From NCBI GenBank assembly GCA_021397835.1, contig JAJFZO010000407.1:5394001-5458000 (forward strand): a DNA stretch of 64,000 nucleotides, given 5' to 3'. The position numbers were made by a program, and so were the translations under genes. Below, one piece after another: positions 45,668 to 57,353 of this stretch; position 1 is the first letter of the stretch, and each line of letters opens with the position of its first letter. The notes under the pieces were generated by a model. The model worked only from the letters and a program-made list of their open reading frames with translations, made no database searches and had not been told where the DNA came from. Source of the DNA: Moringa oleifera (taxonomy: Eukaryota > Streptophyta > Magnoliopsida > Brassicales > Moringaceae).

Positions 45668-47142
45668 ATGGAGAGCTTGCTTTGTGATGAGGTGTGGGTT
45701 GCTAGTCCTGTAAGTACTGACCATTTCTATGACCACAAACAATGCGTTTCAGAGAGCTGTGATTGTTCATTTTACATGACAAAGGAGGAGGCTGAACAAG
45801 CTTTTACTATAAGCTTGGAGAAGGAGTTCACTTACATTCCTAAACCAGGATATGTAGAGCATCTGCAATTGAAAGATTTGATCAATGCTAGGTTCAGGGC
45901 CATTCAGTGGCTGATCAAGGTTAGTCTTTCTTGTAGACAGTTAGTGCCAAGCATCAAAGATTACATTTTTAGTTAAGTGTTTATTCTTAATCTTGAAGAT
46001 ATATTTGATTCCCGTCGTCTATCATTTCAGTGTCGTAGTCGTTTGAATCTCTCCTTCGCAACAATTTTCTGTGCTGCAAATTATCTTGATCGATTCTTGT
46101 CCATGTGCCATTGCCATGTAAGCATCGCTTTAGTTGTAAGCTTGTTCTTTCTTTCTCTTCTTCTTCTTCTTGATTCTCTTTCTTTACATATCCAGGAGTG
46201 GAAATATTGGATGGTTGAGTTATTATCTGTGGCATGCTTGTCAATTGCATCTAAGTTTAGCGAGATCTCCACTCCTCTCTTGCACGAAATTCAGGTGACT
46301 ATCATCACGCTATTATTACTACTATTACAAATCAATCTAACAAAATTCATATATGTGGTGAAATGTTAACCAGTTGGCAGTTATTTATGGTTGATGATTG
46401 AAGGTGGAAGACCTGAACCATTCCTTTCACTCACGCACAATCCAGCAGATGGAGCTGATACTGTTGCAGGCATTAGGATGGCGTCTTGGTGCTACAACAA
46501 CTTATTCTTACGTAGAGCTGCTCACACCAAGTATCGAGTCCTCGAGACCACATCTGCACAAGGATTTAATCACCCAAGTCACCGAGCTGCTTCTAAGAGC
46601 TATTTTAGGTATACACATTTGCCTAGGAAGTGTTTTTATACTCTTTAATTTCTCTGTATACGCCACTGATTGCCATATTTGTTGGTATGCAGATTGGAAA
46701 CTGCTGGAGTACCCACCTAGTGTTGTTGCTGTATCTGCCCTGGGCTACAGCCTGGAAGAGTTGATTTCATCAAAATCAGATGCCCACCTGGCCTGCATTA
46801 CAAGGCTCTTCAATCAAGATCAGAAGGTACGCAAATCCCAGCTTTAATTCTGCTTGTAGTGATCAGTGTTAATGCACTGTTCCATTGATCATGAACTTCT
46901 GTCAACTTAATTAACAGGATAATCTTGCCAAGTGCCAAATGATCATGAAAGATCGGTTTGTGACGAACCCATCAGACAACTTGATGTCTTCCGGTTGCCC
47001 CTCAAGTCCAGTGACAGTGTTGCTGCGAGAGCCGATCAAAGTGGATAATTGCCATGTCGATCTCTCCCTTTTCGAGCTACCTGGTGGTTCAAACGCCAAT
47101 CCTGGATCAACCAATAAGAAGAGAAAGAGGGGAGCACTGTAG
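45668..47142 (+). CDS. CYCD7;1: D-type cyclin, D7;1-like
   Basis: Six exons: 45668-45919, 46031-46117, 46196-46294, 46404-46608, 46693-46826 and 46918-47142, giving 333 aa. LLCDE at residues 4-8 is the LxCxE retinoblastoma-binding motif of D-type cyclins. The cyclin box is recognisable: [17 protein letters not shown] (split by intron 1), [30 protein letters not shown] and [19 protein letters not shown]. The C terminus is basic (KKRKRGAL). The wording of the box ([15 protein letters not shown]) is closer to CYCD7;1 than to D3 or D4; in Arabidopsis CYCD7;1 acts at the guard mother cell division. It activates CDKA and phosphorylates RBR. The neighbour OHP1 supports the assignment, since At5g02110 and At5g02120 are adjacent in Arabidopsis (from memory). 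Confidence 0.85.
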
Positions 47143-47627
47143 AGACGTTGGAGAAGGACAGTCTTGGCCTGATTAATCTGTTTTTGTTGTTGTTAGTTGT
47201 AACAAAGTTGATTTGATTGCCTACTTAATTACAGGCTCTTCTATGGCACCGGAGACAAGAAATCTGTCAAATTGGTGATGACCATTGTAATCATTGTGGG
47301 TTGTGTACTTGTGTTTTAGCTAACTGTAGAAAGATTGAAATTTGTCAAAGGGTCTTGAATGCCTAATTGGCAGTAATAAATGAATCCTTTTCTTTCAAGC
47401 TTCTGTTTTTGGTGAAAGTTCATGCCTTTATAATTTTTTCTCTAGTCCCTAACGTGGCACTGTCTTATTGGAAATTGCAACAAACTGAGAACTCCGCCCT
47501 GTACGTAAGTGAGGTCCATCATGTGGGGCAGTAGTAAAGCACATCCACAATCTCTGCCTCTGAAAGTGTATGGCCAGGTAGATAAGGCCACGAACGGACT
47601 GATGTTCAGGGTTCTGAAACTGAAACG
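47143..47627. other. Cyclin D7 3' region and OHP1 promoter
   Basis: A short spacer of 485 bp. A GATAAG I-box-like element lies at 47581-47586, about 40 bp before the OHP1 ATG, and an ACGTGGCA element at about 47453-47460. Both are light-response type motifs; the match to the OHP1 role is suggestive only. Confidence 0.4.
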
Positions 47628-48216
47628 ATGGCCACTTCGCTGATTTCATCGTCGTGCCTCCTGCCTAAAAAAGCTTTAGCAGTTTATCGTCAAAACCAGC
47701 TTTTCAACAATGGTAATCAGATTAGCAGAACCTCCAAGAAGCGAGTCTCCTCATTCAGGGTTCAAGCTGCAAAGCTTCCTGCTGGGGTTCGTTGTCTTCT
47801 TCCTGTTATAGCATCTTCTTTCGGATTCCTTCTTTGATGGTCGCTAGGTGTAATTATTCCGAGATTTTGATTGAGAAGCAAAGTGGGTTATTGAAATTTT
47901 CAGGTGGAAATGCCGAAAGTGGAGCCAAAGTTCAAAGCCCCTTTTCTTGGGTTCACGAAGACAGCTGAGATATGGAATTCTAGAGCCTGTATGATTGGTC
48001 TAATTGGAACTTTCATTGTAGAGTTGGTGAGTCCTCTTTCTTTTGTTGTGTTTAATATTTTTTACTGTAAAGAATAGAGGAAAATTTTTCGTGTATTTGT
48101 CCTCTGGCTAAAGGTGCCTCTCCTTGTTGGCCTTGGGAAATTTTCAGATACTGAACAAGGGGATACTTCAGGTGATTGGGGTGGACATTGGAAAAGGTCT
48201 TGATCTTCCTCTCTGA
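47628..48216 (+). CDS. OHP1: One-helix protein 1 (LHC-like, photosystem II assembly)
   Basis: Three exons, 47628-47786, 47904-48026 and 48148-48216, give 116 aa. A Ser/Lys/Arg-rich transit peptide occupies about the first 45 residues. The mature part AAKLPAGVEMPKVEPKF is followed by PFLGFTKTAEIWNSRACMIG, the chlorophyll-binding LHC motif with E75, N78 and R80. One membrane helix (ACMIGLIGTFIVELILNKGI) spans the thylakoid. The C terminus IGVDIGKGLDLPL is the family end. OHP1 pairs with OHP2 and HCF244 to deliver pigment to D1 during photosystem II assembly. The gene is convergent with SSR1, as expected for At5g02120-At5g02130. Confidence 0.93.
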
Positions 48217-48870
48217 AGATTCATCTAGGCTCTTACAGTTGGTATCAAGAACTGGTCCTCACATGTTTATGACAATTTGTCTTAATTATACTGTGTATTC
48301 TGGAAAGCAGATGTTTTCCCAGGATATCCTGTGATCCTAATGAAATTCTGTATTTTCCCTGTCAATTACAACTTCATCTCTGGGATTAAAGTTGTTCTTA
48401 CCCTCTATGGTTATAGCTGTTTTTTCTCATAACAATCAGAGAATATAACCCCTGAAAAGAACTGCAGACTGATCAATACACATTGGGTATCTGAATCGCC
48501 ACATATAATTCATTCATGAAAATCCAATATTTGGGAACAAGTTCAAGGAACTAAATGCTGTGAGTCATGGACTACCCAAGAGCTAAATCCAGTTCACACT
48601 ACAGCATCCTCCTCTTTAACTCATGTTGTAAATGTATTAAGTTTTTAATTAACAAGATCTACAAGCAAGGGTTATCAGAAAAACTGGAAAGTAAATGACA
48701 CAAATTTGTCAACTAGACAAGTACAGTATGCCAAACATCCGTTTTAGGCTGATGGATCGATGTTCTTGGAGCAGTTTTAGGCTGATGGATCGATGTTCTT
48801 GGAGCAGTTCTTATATTTACTTTTGATGTGCGCAGCTCTTGGATGCTGTAGTCTTCTAAAAGGAGATTAA
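48217..48870. other. Convergent 3' regions of OHP1 and SSR1
   Basis: Non-coding spacer of 654 bp holding the 3' UTRs of both genes. It contains a perfect 33-bp tandem duplication at 48741-48806, listed separately. Confidence 0.5.
48741..48806. repeat. Perfect 33-bp tandem duplication near the SSR1 3' end
   Basis: Units 48741-48773 and 48774-48806 are identical; the unit starts GTTTTAGGCTGATGGATCGA. The repeat starts 65 bases past the SSR1 stop (minus strand), so it may lie in its 3' UTR. Perfect identity indicates a recent event or an assembly artefact. Confidence 0.9.
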
Positions 48871-51749
48871 CTACAGTACCCTGCTTGTTCTAGCATCTAC
48901 TACCAGAATTTTGTTAGATGAATTGGAGAAATCCAATGCCTCAGCCAGTGAAATTCGGCGGTTTCTCCATGTGGCCTCTGCCCACTTTTTCATTTTCTCT
49001 CCTTCACCCTTCCTGTTCTGTTGAACACAGAGTAGCTCTGCATATCCACCTATAAAATGAATTTAAATATATTACCACAGAGATCTTGTGCAGAAAGTGG
49101 CAAACCACTGTGACATAAAACACCATTTATGTGTGCACTATCGAGGCAACTTTTCCCCGTAAAACTAGCTAATACTAACCATAGACTGTCCATTTTTTGT
49201 GCCTGACACAGGTGCAATGAACGCAAAGCCACACACACCCAATAGATATTCTCGACACATTACAATAATGCAGAAGGACACATTCAGGGGATAGAAAAAA
49301 GTAGTGAAACGAAAAAGAGGCATTATGATCTAACTTCATGAACAGCAGATATTACATTCAAGATGCAGCAAATGAGCTTAGACAAAAGGTAAGGTCACAT
49401 CAGAAACAAACCAGTATTCTTTTATATAATCTTGTCCAGATTAGCTTCCATATGGATATAAGGCTAATTTCAAAACACACACCAAACTTCTAAGGCCATT
49501 AAGAGTGCATGACAGCATCCGAAACAATACTGAGATGAGCAGATTATATACCTCTTGCAAGGGCCACCATATCCCTTCCATCTACCTTTGTCTCTGCAAC
49601 CATGCAATCAGAAAGATAGACACTTGTTCAATTGGAAGAACAAGAGGTGAGAAAATATGTACTTATTCAAAGTACTCCTGATACCTTCAGACTCCAGTGG
49701 TGAAGCTTTAAGAAGGTCAAGCGCTCTTCTATAAAGTCCCTGTCAATGACACATTGTAAATACCAACACAACAATGTAAACCCTTATATGAATTTTTGCC
49801 AAAGCTATAAATTTTATAAAAAAATCACATCTCTCGATAAATCAACTCTCATCCAAACACAACATGCATACAGATATGGGAATTTCACATATTCAAGGTA
49901 GGCAATCTTCTAACCTCTTGGATTAGAAGGGAACTTGAATGCTCCTGCCTTGCCTTGTGCCGAAACATGAGTGCTATGCCAGTTAAGACCACACCAACCT
50001 TGGGATGATGAGGGCCTAAATGCAATCAATTAAAACACAGTTTAGACCAAGATAATCCACAAGGAGATTTAAAATAACTTCAAAATGGAAACAGATTCTT
50101 AAATGGAATGTACCAAAATGTTCCTCTGTCTTAGTTAATGCCCTTGTCAATATTTCCTCAGCATCACCAAAGTTCCTGACCTCAAGAGTTGTATATATAG
50201 AATCAGAATAGCACCCTGCAAAGAAATTGCAACAAGAAAGCAAAGTAAAACCAAAGTTTACCCCATGTGTGACTCAAGCTGCCCCAGAGCAAATGTGGCT
50301 GCTAACAGAACTTCCTCTGCGGTCATGTTACAAACTGCTAAAGCATTTATGTCATTGAAATCTTGATTTCCTCTCACCCCTTGGATCACCTTCTGATATA
50401 ATTCCTTTGCCAGCGAAAAGTTTTGGTTGGCATGCAAGAATTGTCCATAAGACAAAGCCCCATTACCTACATATCCCAAACTTTGTGAATTGCACAATAA
50501 TGTTAAAACCTAATGACTAGTGAATAGACCGTTACCAGCCTCGTGTTCTTCAAGTCCTTGAAAGAAAGATTGTGCTGAATAAAAGTAGCTTATTATTCAG
50601 TAAAAATAGAAACCAAAACCATGAAACTACGAAACAAAAAGTTGCCAAGCATGCAGCTGTACCTGATTCAATATTACCGCCAATGAGCTCAACCAACCCT
50701 TTTAGTGCTTTAGCACGACCATTAACAACCTGAGAGCCTCCATTGCCATTCTTTGGTTCATCATTTTCTAACATTTCTAAGCACTTATCTGCGAGCACTG
50801 ATGAAGTATCATCCTATATAGGGACAACCATTTCCAGATAAATTCTGGACTTTTTATAGATGACAATCACTGGCAGGGATTTTACTGGCAAGTTACCTGG
50901 CCCAACTGTATGTGGAGTCCAACAAGAGCTTCCATGGCAGCAACTACAACAAATGACAATCACAATTTGTTATCAAAACCATTTTCAGCAATGAGACTGA
51001 AGCTGGAAAAAGTTCAAGTAAAGAAGCAATTAAACCTAAAAGAAACATGGAATTGTCACCTCTAACACCTAAAGAAGATAGCCTCAAATCCAAAACTCTC
51101 TCAAGTTCCTGAATTGCTTCATCAAAACTTCCTCTGAAAAGAGATCAAATCTAAATTAGAAAAGAAAATCCATGCATGAATAGGAGCTTGTTCCCCAACA
51201 ATCGAATAATTTAGAGCCAAAAACAGAAGAAGTAAAAAGAGAAACCTTTCATATAGTAAATTAGACATCGCAAGTAAGACCATTCCCCTAGAGTTTTGAC
51301 CCAATTGATCCTCACTCGACTGAGAAGAGAGGCATTGCTCGAGGACCAACATGCCTTGTCCATACGATTCATCTTCAAAATAGGATTACGAAAAATCTCA
51401 TTTAGAAAAAAAAAAAAACTTAAAGAAAATTACTATGAACTAAAACTGGACAGCTGAAAGAGGATTGTTGAAGATGAAAATAGGGGAAAAAAGCACCTGA
51501 TTTCTGAGACCTGGCATGGGAGAGAGCATAATTGATCATCTGAAGAGCAACTGGGTTGGCATTTGAACCACTGATTCCGTCGTGGAGCATTCTCAAATGT
51601 TGTGATAACGACGACGACGACGATGTTGATGGTAATGGAGAGAAAAGATAAGGTGTCCGGGAGGTAGGTTCAAGGCGGGAAATTCGAGCAACGGTAGTCA
51701 CAGATCTGGATAACTTAATTGCGTTCTGAATCATTGCTTGATATCTCAT
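48871..51749 (-). CDS. SSR1: TPR protein SSR1-like, probably mitochondrial
   Basis: Twelve exons on the minus strand: 51749-51497, 51372-51246, 51133-51060, 50944-50898, 50813-50663, 50574-50536, 50466-50262, 50175-50114, 50015-49915, 49739-49685, 49593-49552 and 49049-48871. They join in frame to 444 aa. The N terminus (MRYQAMIQNAIKLSRSVTTV) is basic, Ser-rich and low in acid, as in mitochondrial presequences. Helical repeats of TPR type run through the body, for example GSFDEAIQELERVLDLR, NFSLAKELYQKVIQ, NFGDAEEILTRALTKTEEHF and GPHHPKVGVVLTGIALMFR. SSR1 (short and swollen root 1, At5g02130) is reported to act in mitochondrial iron-sulfur cluster supply and root growth; this is from memory. 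The start is the first ATG; the frame upstream lacks one. Confidence 0.85.
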
Positions 51750-53979
51750 TTTTCGTCTTTCTCGAGCAATCAAATCGCAAAACCCTTTATGGTCAAGGAA
51801 GGGTTTTAGGAGACCTTCTTACTCCCAATCCTTGCAGTACCGTTTTTACTATTCCACCCTGCATACGTTGCCGTTTAGATGCATGCAGCAAACAAGTCGT
51901 GCCGTTTACAGCAACGATGTGTGTGCCAATGAACGGAACGCAGTTCACTAAAGCAAGAAGGCAAACTGTTTTCTTAATGCATTTTCCCAACGTTCTGAAA
52001 ATCGGATGAGTCATCAAACAAAAAAGAGAGAGGTTTGAAGTTCGGAAATCAAACCGACATCAAATTAAGGTTTAAACCGGGATAGCATAATAAATAATTA
52101 ATAAATTTTAAATATGAATAAATAAATGTATAAATTAAAAAATATAAAAATAAGCAAATAAGTTCTATTAAAGTCATACGATTATAAAAGTTTTGCTCTG
52201 CCTCTAGACTCTCTCTCTCTCTGAGCCTCTTCCTTTAACTCCTCCTCCGGCGACTCCTAAATTTCCCTTTTCTTCCACTTCTGCTCCTAAAAACTCGCGG
52301 TTTTCCCATCGTATCCAGCTCCTCCTCTTCCTCCCCTCCCTTCACACTTGCCTCTTTCCTTGCCAACATCTCCTTCCTCATCTTCCCTCATACCGAAAAG
52401 TCCGAACCTGGTTCTTCGAAACTCATAATTCTCGCAATCTTGTCGCGAGCGTTTTTCTCTTTCTCTAACGAGTGCTAAACGATTTGATTGTTGTTGCTGG
52501 AAAAAATCGGATTGCTTGACATTGACACGCAGAGAAGGATACTTATAATGGTTAATTTTTTTTAAAAAAAAATCTGTAAAATAGTTAAGGGTCGTCACCG
52601 ATAAAATCAACAGTGAAATTGACAGAAATTTAATAAAAAATGATAAATTCAAAATTTTATATTAAAGTATTTATTTATATATTTAAAAATAAAAAACATC
52701 CTCACTTGATTTTTTGATTTTACGTCTATCACTTTGATTTTTTTTATTGATATTGAATCGTTTGTATTTTATTTTATAATTTGATATATTTTTTTAAAAA
52801 ATATCAATTTTAATCAATTCATCAAATTAGACCTGATATTTTGATCAGTTCTTAAATAGTCAAATGTGAAACGGTTTTCGAGAAAGATCAAAGGGATGGA
52901 TGATTGGAATTATTGACGGATGGATTGAATTTATTCTACCAAATTAAAATCACACTCTTTAATCAATTGATTAGCAAGTAAGATTAACACATAATTACCT
53001 ATTATTATGCAGTTGTGGATACTTGATCTTACTGAGTTGATGAAACCAAATGGGACACTGCCTGTTTGATACGTTTCTTCTGTAAGTGACAAAGCTTATC
53101 TCCTCACACAGCAGCCTCTAATCTTTGTGGATCTAAAGCAAGCTTTATTGGCAAACAAACATGGCAGCCAACCTCTAATCCTAATCTCTATGGTTAAGAA
53201 AGCAAGAGGCATCATCATGTCTCCTGAATTCCCTAACCTCATTTCTCTTTCGTAATGATCATGCTTTGTATTATATTTCAAGTTGATATACTACTAATAC
53301 ACCTTTCATTATTTTTTTTCTACTTTTATTAAAATATAATAAAATCAAGATCCCTTATTTGTATTGAGTTTTATAAAAAGATTATGATATATAATAATTT
53401 AATAAAATTAATTGTTAATTTTTAAAAAAAAATTATGAGAACTTTATAAATTATAAAAATGTTTTTTAACTTCTCACTGACAAAATTCGAATTCTGATAA
53501 ACGTATAAATTCAAGTATGTTTATTCTATATAATAATGGGCATGATCTCTAGCTTAAAGTAAGTTTACTAAGTACATTGATCCCATGGAACCTAAGATCC
53601 ATCGTGATGACAGAGTTTTAGCTTTTTGCTTTGGTCCTTTTAGTTCGTTTCGCCTCACATGATCTCACTGTTTAGATTTAACTAAGGAATTGGGCAGACA
53701 TGGATCTTTTGATCATTTAAATGGACATGAATAGATTGTGAAAGAGCATTAAAGAAACCCCAGATCGTAAGCAATGCATATATGCCACTTTGTGCAAAAG
53801 AAAAGAAAGAAAGCAAAAGAGTGAGAGCGTAGTGAGTGGAGGAGCCGTTGTGGGGTTGTGGGATTCTCTCTCTCTCTCCACACAAGCCGTTTCACATAAA
53901 AAGCTTGCAGTTTGTGTAAACCTATCCTTGTGGCGCACTACTTGGAAGCCCCGAGTTTAAACATTAACGTCCTCAAACA
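51750..53979. other. Intergenic, about 2.2 kb, with a GC-richer pocket
   Basis: The left 300 bases hold the 5' UTR and promoter of SSR1. A pyrimidine-rich, coding-like pocket at about 52200-52500 (plus-strand Ser/Pro-rich frame without an ATG; minus-strand Arg/Gly-rich frame) is not assignable and may be a gene fragment. The remainder is AT-rich up to the thaumatin-like gene. Confidence 0.45.
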
Positions 53980-54803
53980 ATGCCAACTTCTACACTTCTC
54001 TTGTCTCTTCTGCTTTATCTGCTAGCCTCTCTCGTTGTGATTGGTAATGTTTCTTCCTCTTAAGTGGGCTTTTGATTTGTATTTCTGGGTCCTCTCTTAC
54101 TAACTTTATTGGGTACTTTCTGGTTGCAGATGGGACGCAACTGATACTTGTGAACAACTGCAACGAGAGCATATGGCCTGGTATACTCGGCGGCGCAGGC
54201 CAAACTACACCGAACGACGGTGGCTTCCTTCTTGGCAGCGCCGAGGAAGTAGTCCTCGATGTGCCCGAGAAGTGGTCGGGGAGGATATGGGCAAGGCAAG
54301 GTTGTTCTTTCGATAACAATGGCAAAGGATCATGTAACACTGGAGACTGCGCCGGCTTGCTTCACTGCCGAGGCATGGGCGGTGCACCACCAGCAACCGT
54401 TGTTGAAATGACCCTCGGGTCTTTTACTTCACCTTTACATTACTATGATGTCAGTTTGGTTGATGGGTTTAATCTGCCTGTTTCAATGAAACCCGTCGGT
54501 GGCGGAATTGGTTGCGGCGTCGCGTCCTGCGACGTTGATCTCAATATTTGCTGCCCATCAGCGTTGGAAGTTAAGAGGGACGGCAAGGTAGTGGCCTGCA
54601 AGAGTGCCTGTTTGGCTATGCAATCCGCCAAGTATTGCTGCACAGGAAAGTATTCGAACCCCAAGACCTGCAAGCCCACGCTGTTCGCTCATCTCTTCAA
54701 AGCCATATGCCCAAAGGCCTATAGCTACGCGTTTGATGACTCTACTAGTCTTAACAAGTGCAGGGCTTCACGATATGTCATCACTTTCTGCCCTCCCAAA
54801 TGA
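53980..54803 (+). CDS. Thaumatin-like protein (PR-5 family), secreted
   Basis: Two exons, 53980-54043 and 54130-54803, give 245 aa. A signal peptide is split by the intron ([20 protein letters not shown], cleavage near DGTQ). The mature protein has [18 protein letters not shown], the thaumatin fold start, and 17 cysteines by my count, one more than the usual 16. The acidic-cleft REDDD residues are all present: R in WARQGC, E in VVEMTLG, the two D in [11 protein letters not shown] and D in CDVDLN. Such proteins are apoplastic; many bind beta-1,3-glucans or are antifungal, and activity here is not shown. The end CPPK leaves no C-terminal anchor signal. The relative I recall is At5g02140, the gene next to SSR1. 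Confidence 0.92.
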
Positions 54804-55378
54804 CCAATCGGCCTGAGAAAATTAAGGCTCCTGCAGAGAATTAAAGAATGTTCTTAGTGTTTTTTATGCTAATCGTGTAGTTCAATGGTTGTTTTCAGTT
54901 TTTACATCTGTTTTTTAAGGCCATGAATGGTATGTTAGTCAAGAAAAGGATCGAGAAGATCACAGTTTTCCTCTGGTAGGCCTAGTAAGAAATGGAGCTT
55001 TGTGGCATGTACTCTGCTTGAATAATAGGATAAGTATGAGAATGTTATGTTAAGAACTTAAGTTTCTTGAACGGATTTTCTTTAAGATTTTGACAAGAAA
55101 GTTATCTCCTCTGAATCTCTGTTGGGTAAGAAAATTACATCAATTAACCGGACAAATTCCAACAGAGGCATATTCTTGCAAGATTCCAACAAAAATGTTT
55201 TTGTCCTTGGAGAGTCAATTAGCGATACATCCAATTCAGATACCACAATTTCGCTTGATCATTTATATCGTAAGGAATCCTTGCTTCAAGTAAGAACAAA
55301 GATGCTCCTTTAGCTTAACAAATAATCATATTGGGTATAAGTACATGGGTGCCAAGGCAGGCAGCTCCATTGGGCAAT
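54804..55378. other. Intergenic between thaumatin-like and dioxygenase genes
   Basis: 575 bp with no gene seen. It holds the thaumatin-like 3' UTR and the dioxygenase promoter. Confidence 0.5.
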
Positions 55379-56748
55379 ATGGGTTCGAATGATAAGAGGA
55401 GCCCGGGAAGGGATGAAGCACCTACTTATGTGCCATCATTACCAGTACCAAATGTCCAAGAAATGGTGAGGAGAGACCCGTCACAGGTTCCTGAAAGATA
55501 TGTAAGAAACCCAGAAGAGAGGCCTCAGTTGTCCTCTATGTCTCATCTTTCCTCTGAAATTCCTGTTATCGATTTGTCTTTGCTGGCTAGAGGAGACAAT
55601 GACGAGCTGAGTAAACTTGATTTGGCCTCAAAATCCTGGGGCTTCTTTCAGGTTTCTTCAAAGAAAATAGTTTTATATTGCTATGATTAGTAGATAGATT
55701 TTCCATTAGGCACTGTAACAGTATAAGATCCTCTGCAGCTGGTGAATCATGGAGTGCCTAGAGAAGTGGCGGAGAGTATGAATAATGCGGCAGCAGGGTT
55801 TTTTGAACTTCCGCTAGAAGAGAAAGACAAGTATTCGATGCCTTCGAATGACATACAAGGGTACGGCCATGCCTATGTAGTTTCCGAGGAGCAGATACTG
55901 GACTGGTCAGATGCACTGATGCTTCTTGTCCACCCTCCCCACTACCGAAAGCTTCAGTTTTGGCCGGCAGAACCAAAGGGCTTAAAGTAAGTTTGCTGTC
56001 TGTTTGACAAATTTCATAAGAGCCATTTGTGAAATGAAATGTTGCGTTCAATGCAGAGAGACCATTGAGGCATATTCAGATGGAGTGAGAAAAGTAGCAG
56101 AGGAGCTCCTACGTTCATTTTCTATAATCATGGGAATGGATAAGGATGTTCTCCTGGAAATGCACGAGCAAATGGTACAGGCTCTCCGTGTGAACTACTA
56201 TCCTGCTTGCAGCAGCCCTGACTTGGTGCTGGGTGTCAGCCCACACTCAGATACCAGTACAATAACCATACTCGTCCAGGCAGATGATGTTACAGGATTA
56301 CAGATCCGGCACAATGGAGAGTGGGTTCCGGTGGAGCCAGTTCCAGATGCTCTGGTTGTCAATGTCGGAGACGTCGTGGAGGTACAGGAGTCCGTTCTCT
56401 GTTTCAATGGAAGCTAACAAGATTAAAATTCTTGCTGCTGAATCGGTGTTTTAACATTTTTTGTTTCTTTTTTTGCCTAAACTTTAATTTCAGATATGGA
56501 GTAATGGGAAGTATAAGAGCATCGAACACAGAGCTGTAACAAATGTGAACAAAGCAAGGATCTCTTGTGCAACTTTCCTCTGCCCTCACAATGATGCGGA
56601 GATTGAACCCTTGGAGCAAATGCTGAACACTGAGCAACCTGCTAGGCTTTACAAGAAAGTGAAGTACGGAGAGTTTCTGAGGAGCTCTATGAAGAGAAAG
56701 ATGGAAGGGAAAGCACACACAGATATGGCCAAGATTGAAGTTAAATAG
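55379..56748 (+). CDS. 2-oxoglutarate/Fe(II)-dependent dioxygenase, SRG1/NCS1-like
   Basis: Four exons, 55379-55651, 55739-55986, 56057-56381 and 56494-56748, give 366 aa. The N-terminal DIOX_N region includes IPVIDLSLLARGD and WGFFQLVNHGVP, where the second motif spans intron 1. The catalytic 2OG-FeII domain has VNYYPACSSPDLVLGVSPHSD, with H about 237 and D about 239, and EHRAV with the third iron ligand H about 294. RISCATF holds the R-x-S that binds 2-oxoglutarate (R about 304). All catalytic residues are intact. The subfamily (SRG1, S-norcoclaurine synthase-1-like) acts in specialised metabolism and senescence; the substrate cannot be told. It interrupts what is otherwise a conserved order of neighbours. 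Confidence 0.9.
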
Positions 56749-57353
56749 TTATTTTCTGTATCTCACCATTGTGAAACAAATATTTTTAATTCTAGGTGTT
56801 TTCTACTTTGTCATAAAACCCGTTGGAATCAATAACATAGGTCAAATCACTTCCATTTTTCGAACCCCAAGAACCAAATTTTCAGTTTTTTTCCACAAGA
56901 AGAAGCCTCAACCCCTCACACTTCGCTGAAAAATGACCACTAATTGGCTTTCTCAGAAGTTCAGATGACAGTATATAGAGAACAAGAAATTGAAGAGAGA
57001 ACAAATGGTTGGATATTGGCAAGAGGACATACACTGCAACCACAAACATACAAAATCTTCAGCAACATCAGAAATCCTTGCATCCAAGGCCCATGTGCTA
57101 ACAGCTCACATAACTTCCAAGGCAATAATTCTCTAATATATGTGATTTTAAGTGATCCAGACAAAGCAAAAGCCGATGGCATCTGACAGATGGCTTGTTG
57201 GGGAACGGGAATTGAATGGATAAGGAAAGCCCAAAGGGTAAAAACGATAATAAGTTACATTGCAAACTTTCTAGGTAGAGAGCTTAAAAAGTTTTCAGCC
57301 AAGCTACACTACAAAATTTAACAGCTTATAACTACCTTGGCTATATAACAGCT
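56749..57353. other. Convergent 3' regions of dioxygenase and FES1
   Basis: 605 bp without a gene; it holds the 3' ends of the flanking transcripts. An 80-codon open frame at 56944-57186 looks accidental. Confidence 0.5.

Noticed and set aside
52287..52652. 121-codon minus-strand frame with an Arg/Gly-rich end
   Set aside because: Antisense to a pyrimidine-rich block; the hydrophobic part is poly-A/T driven.
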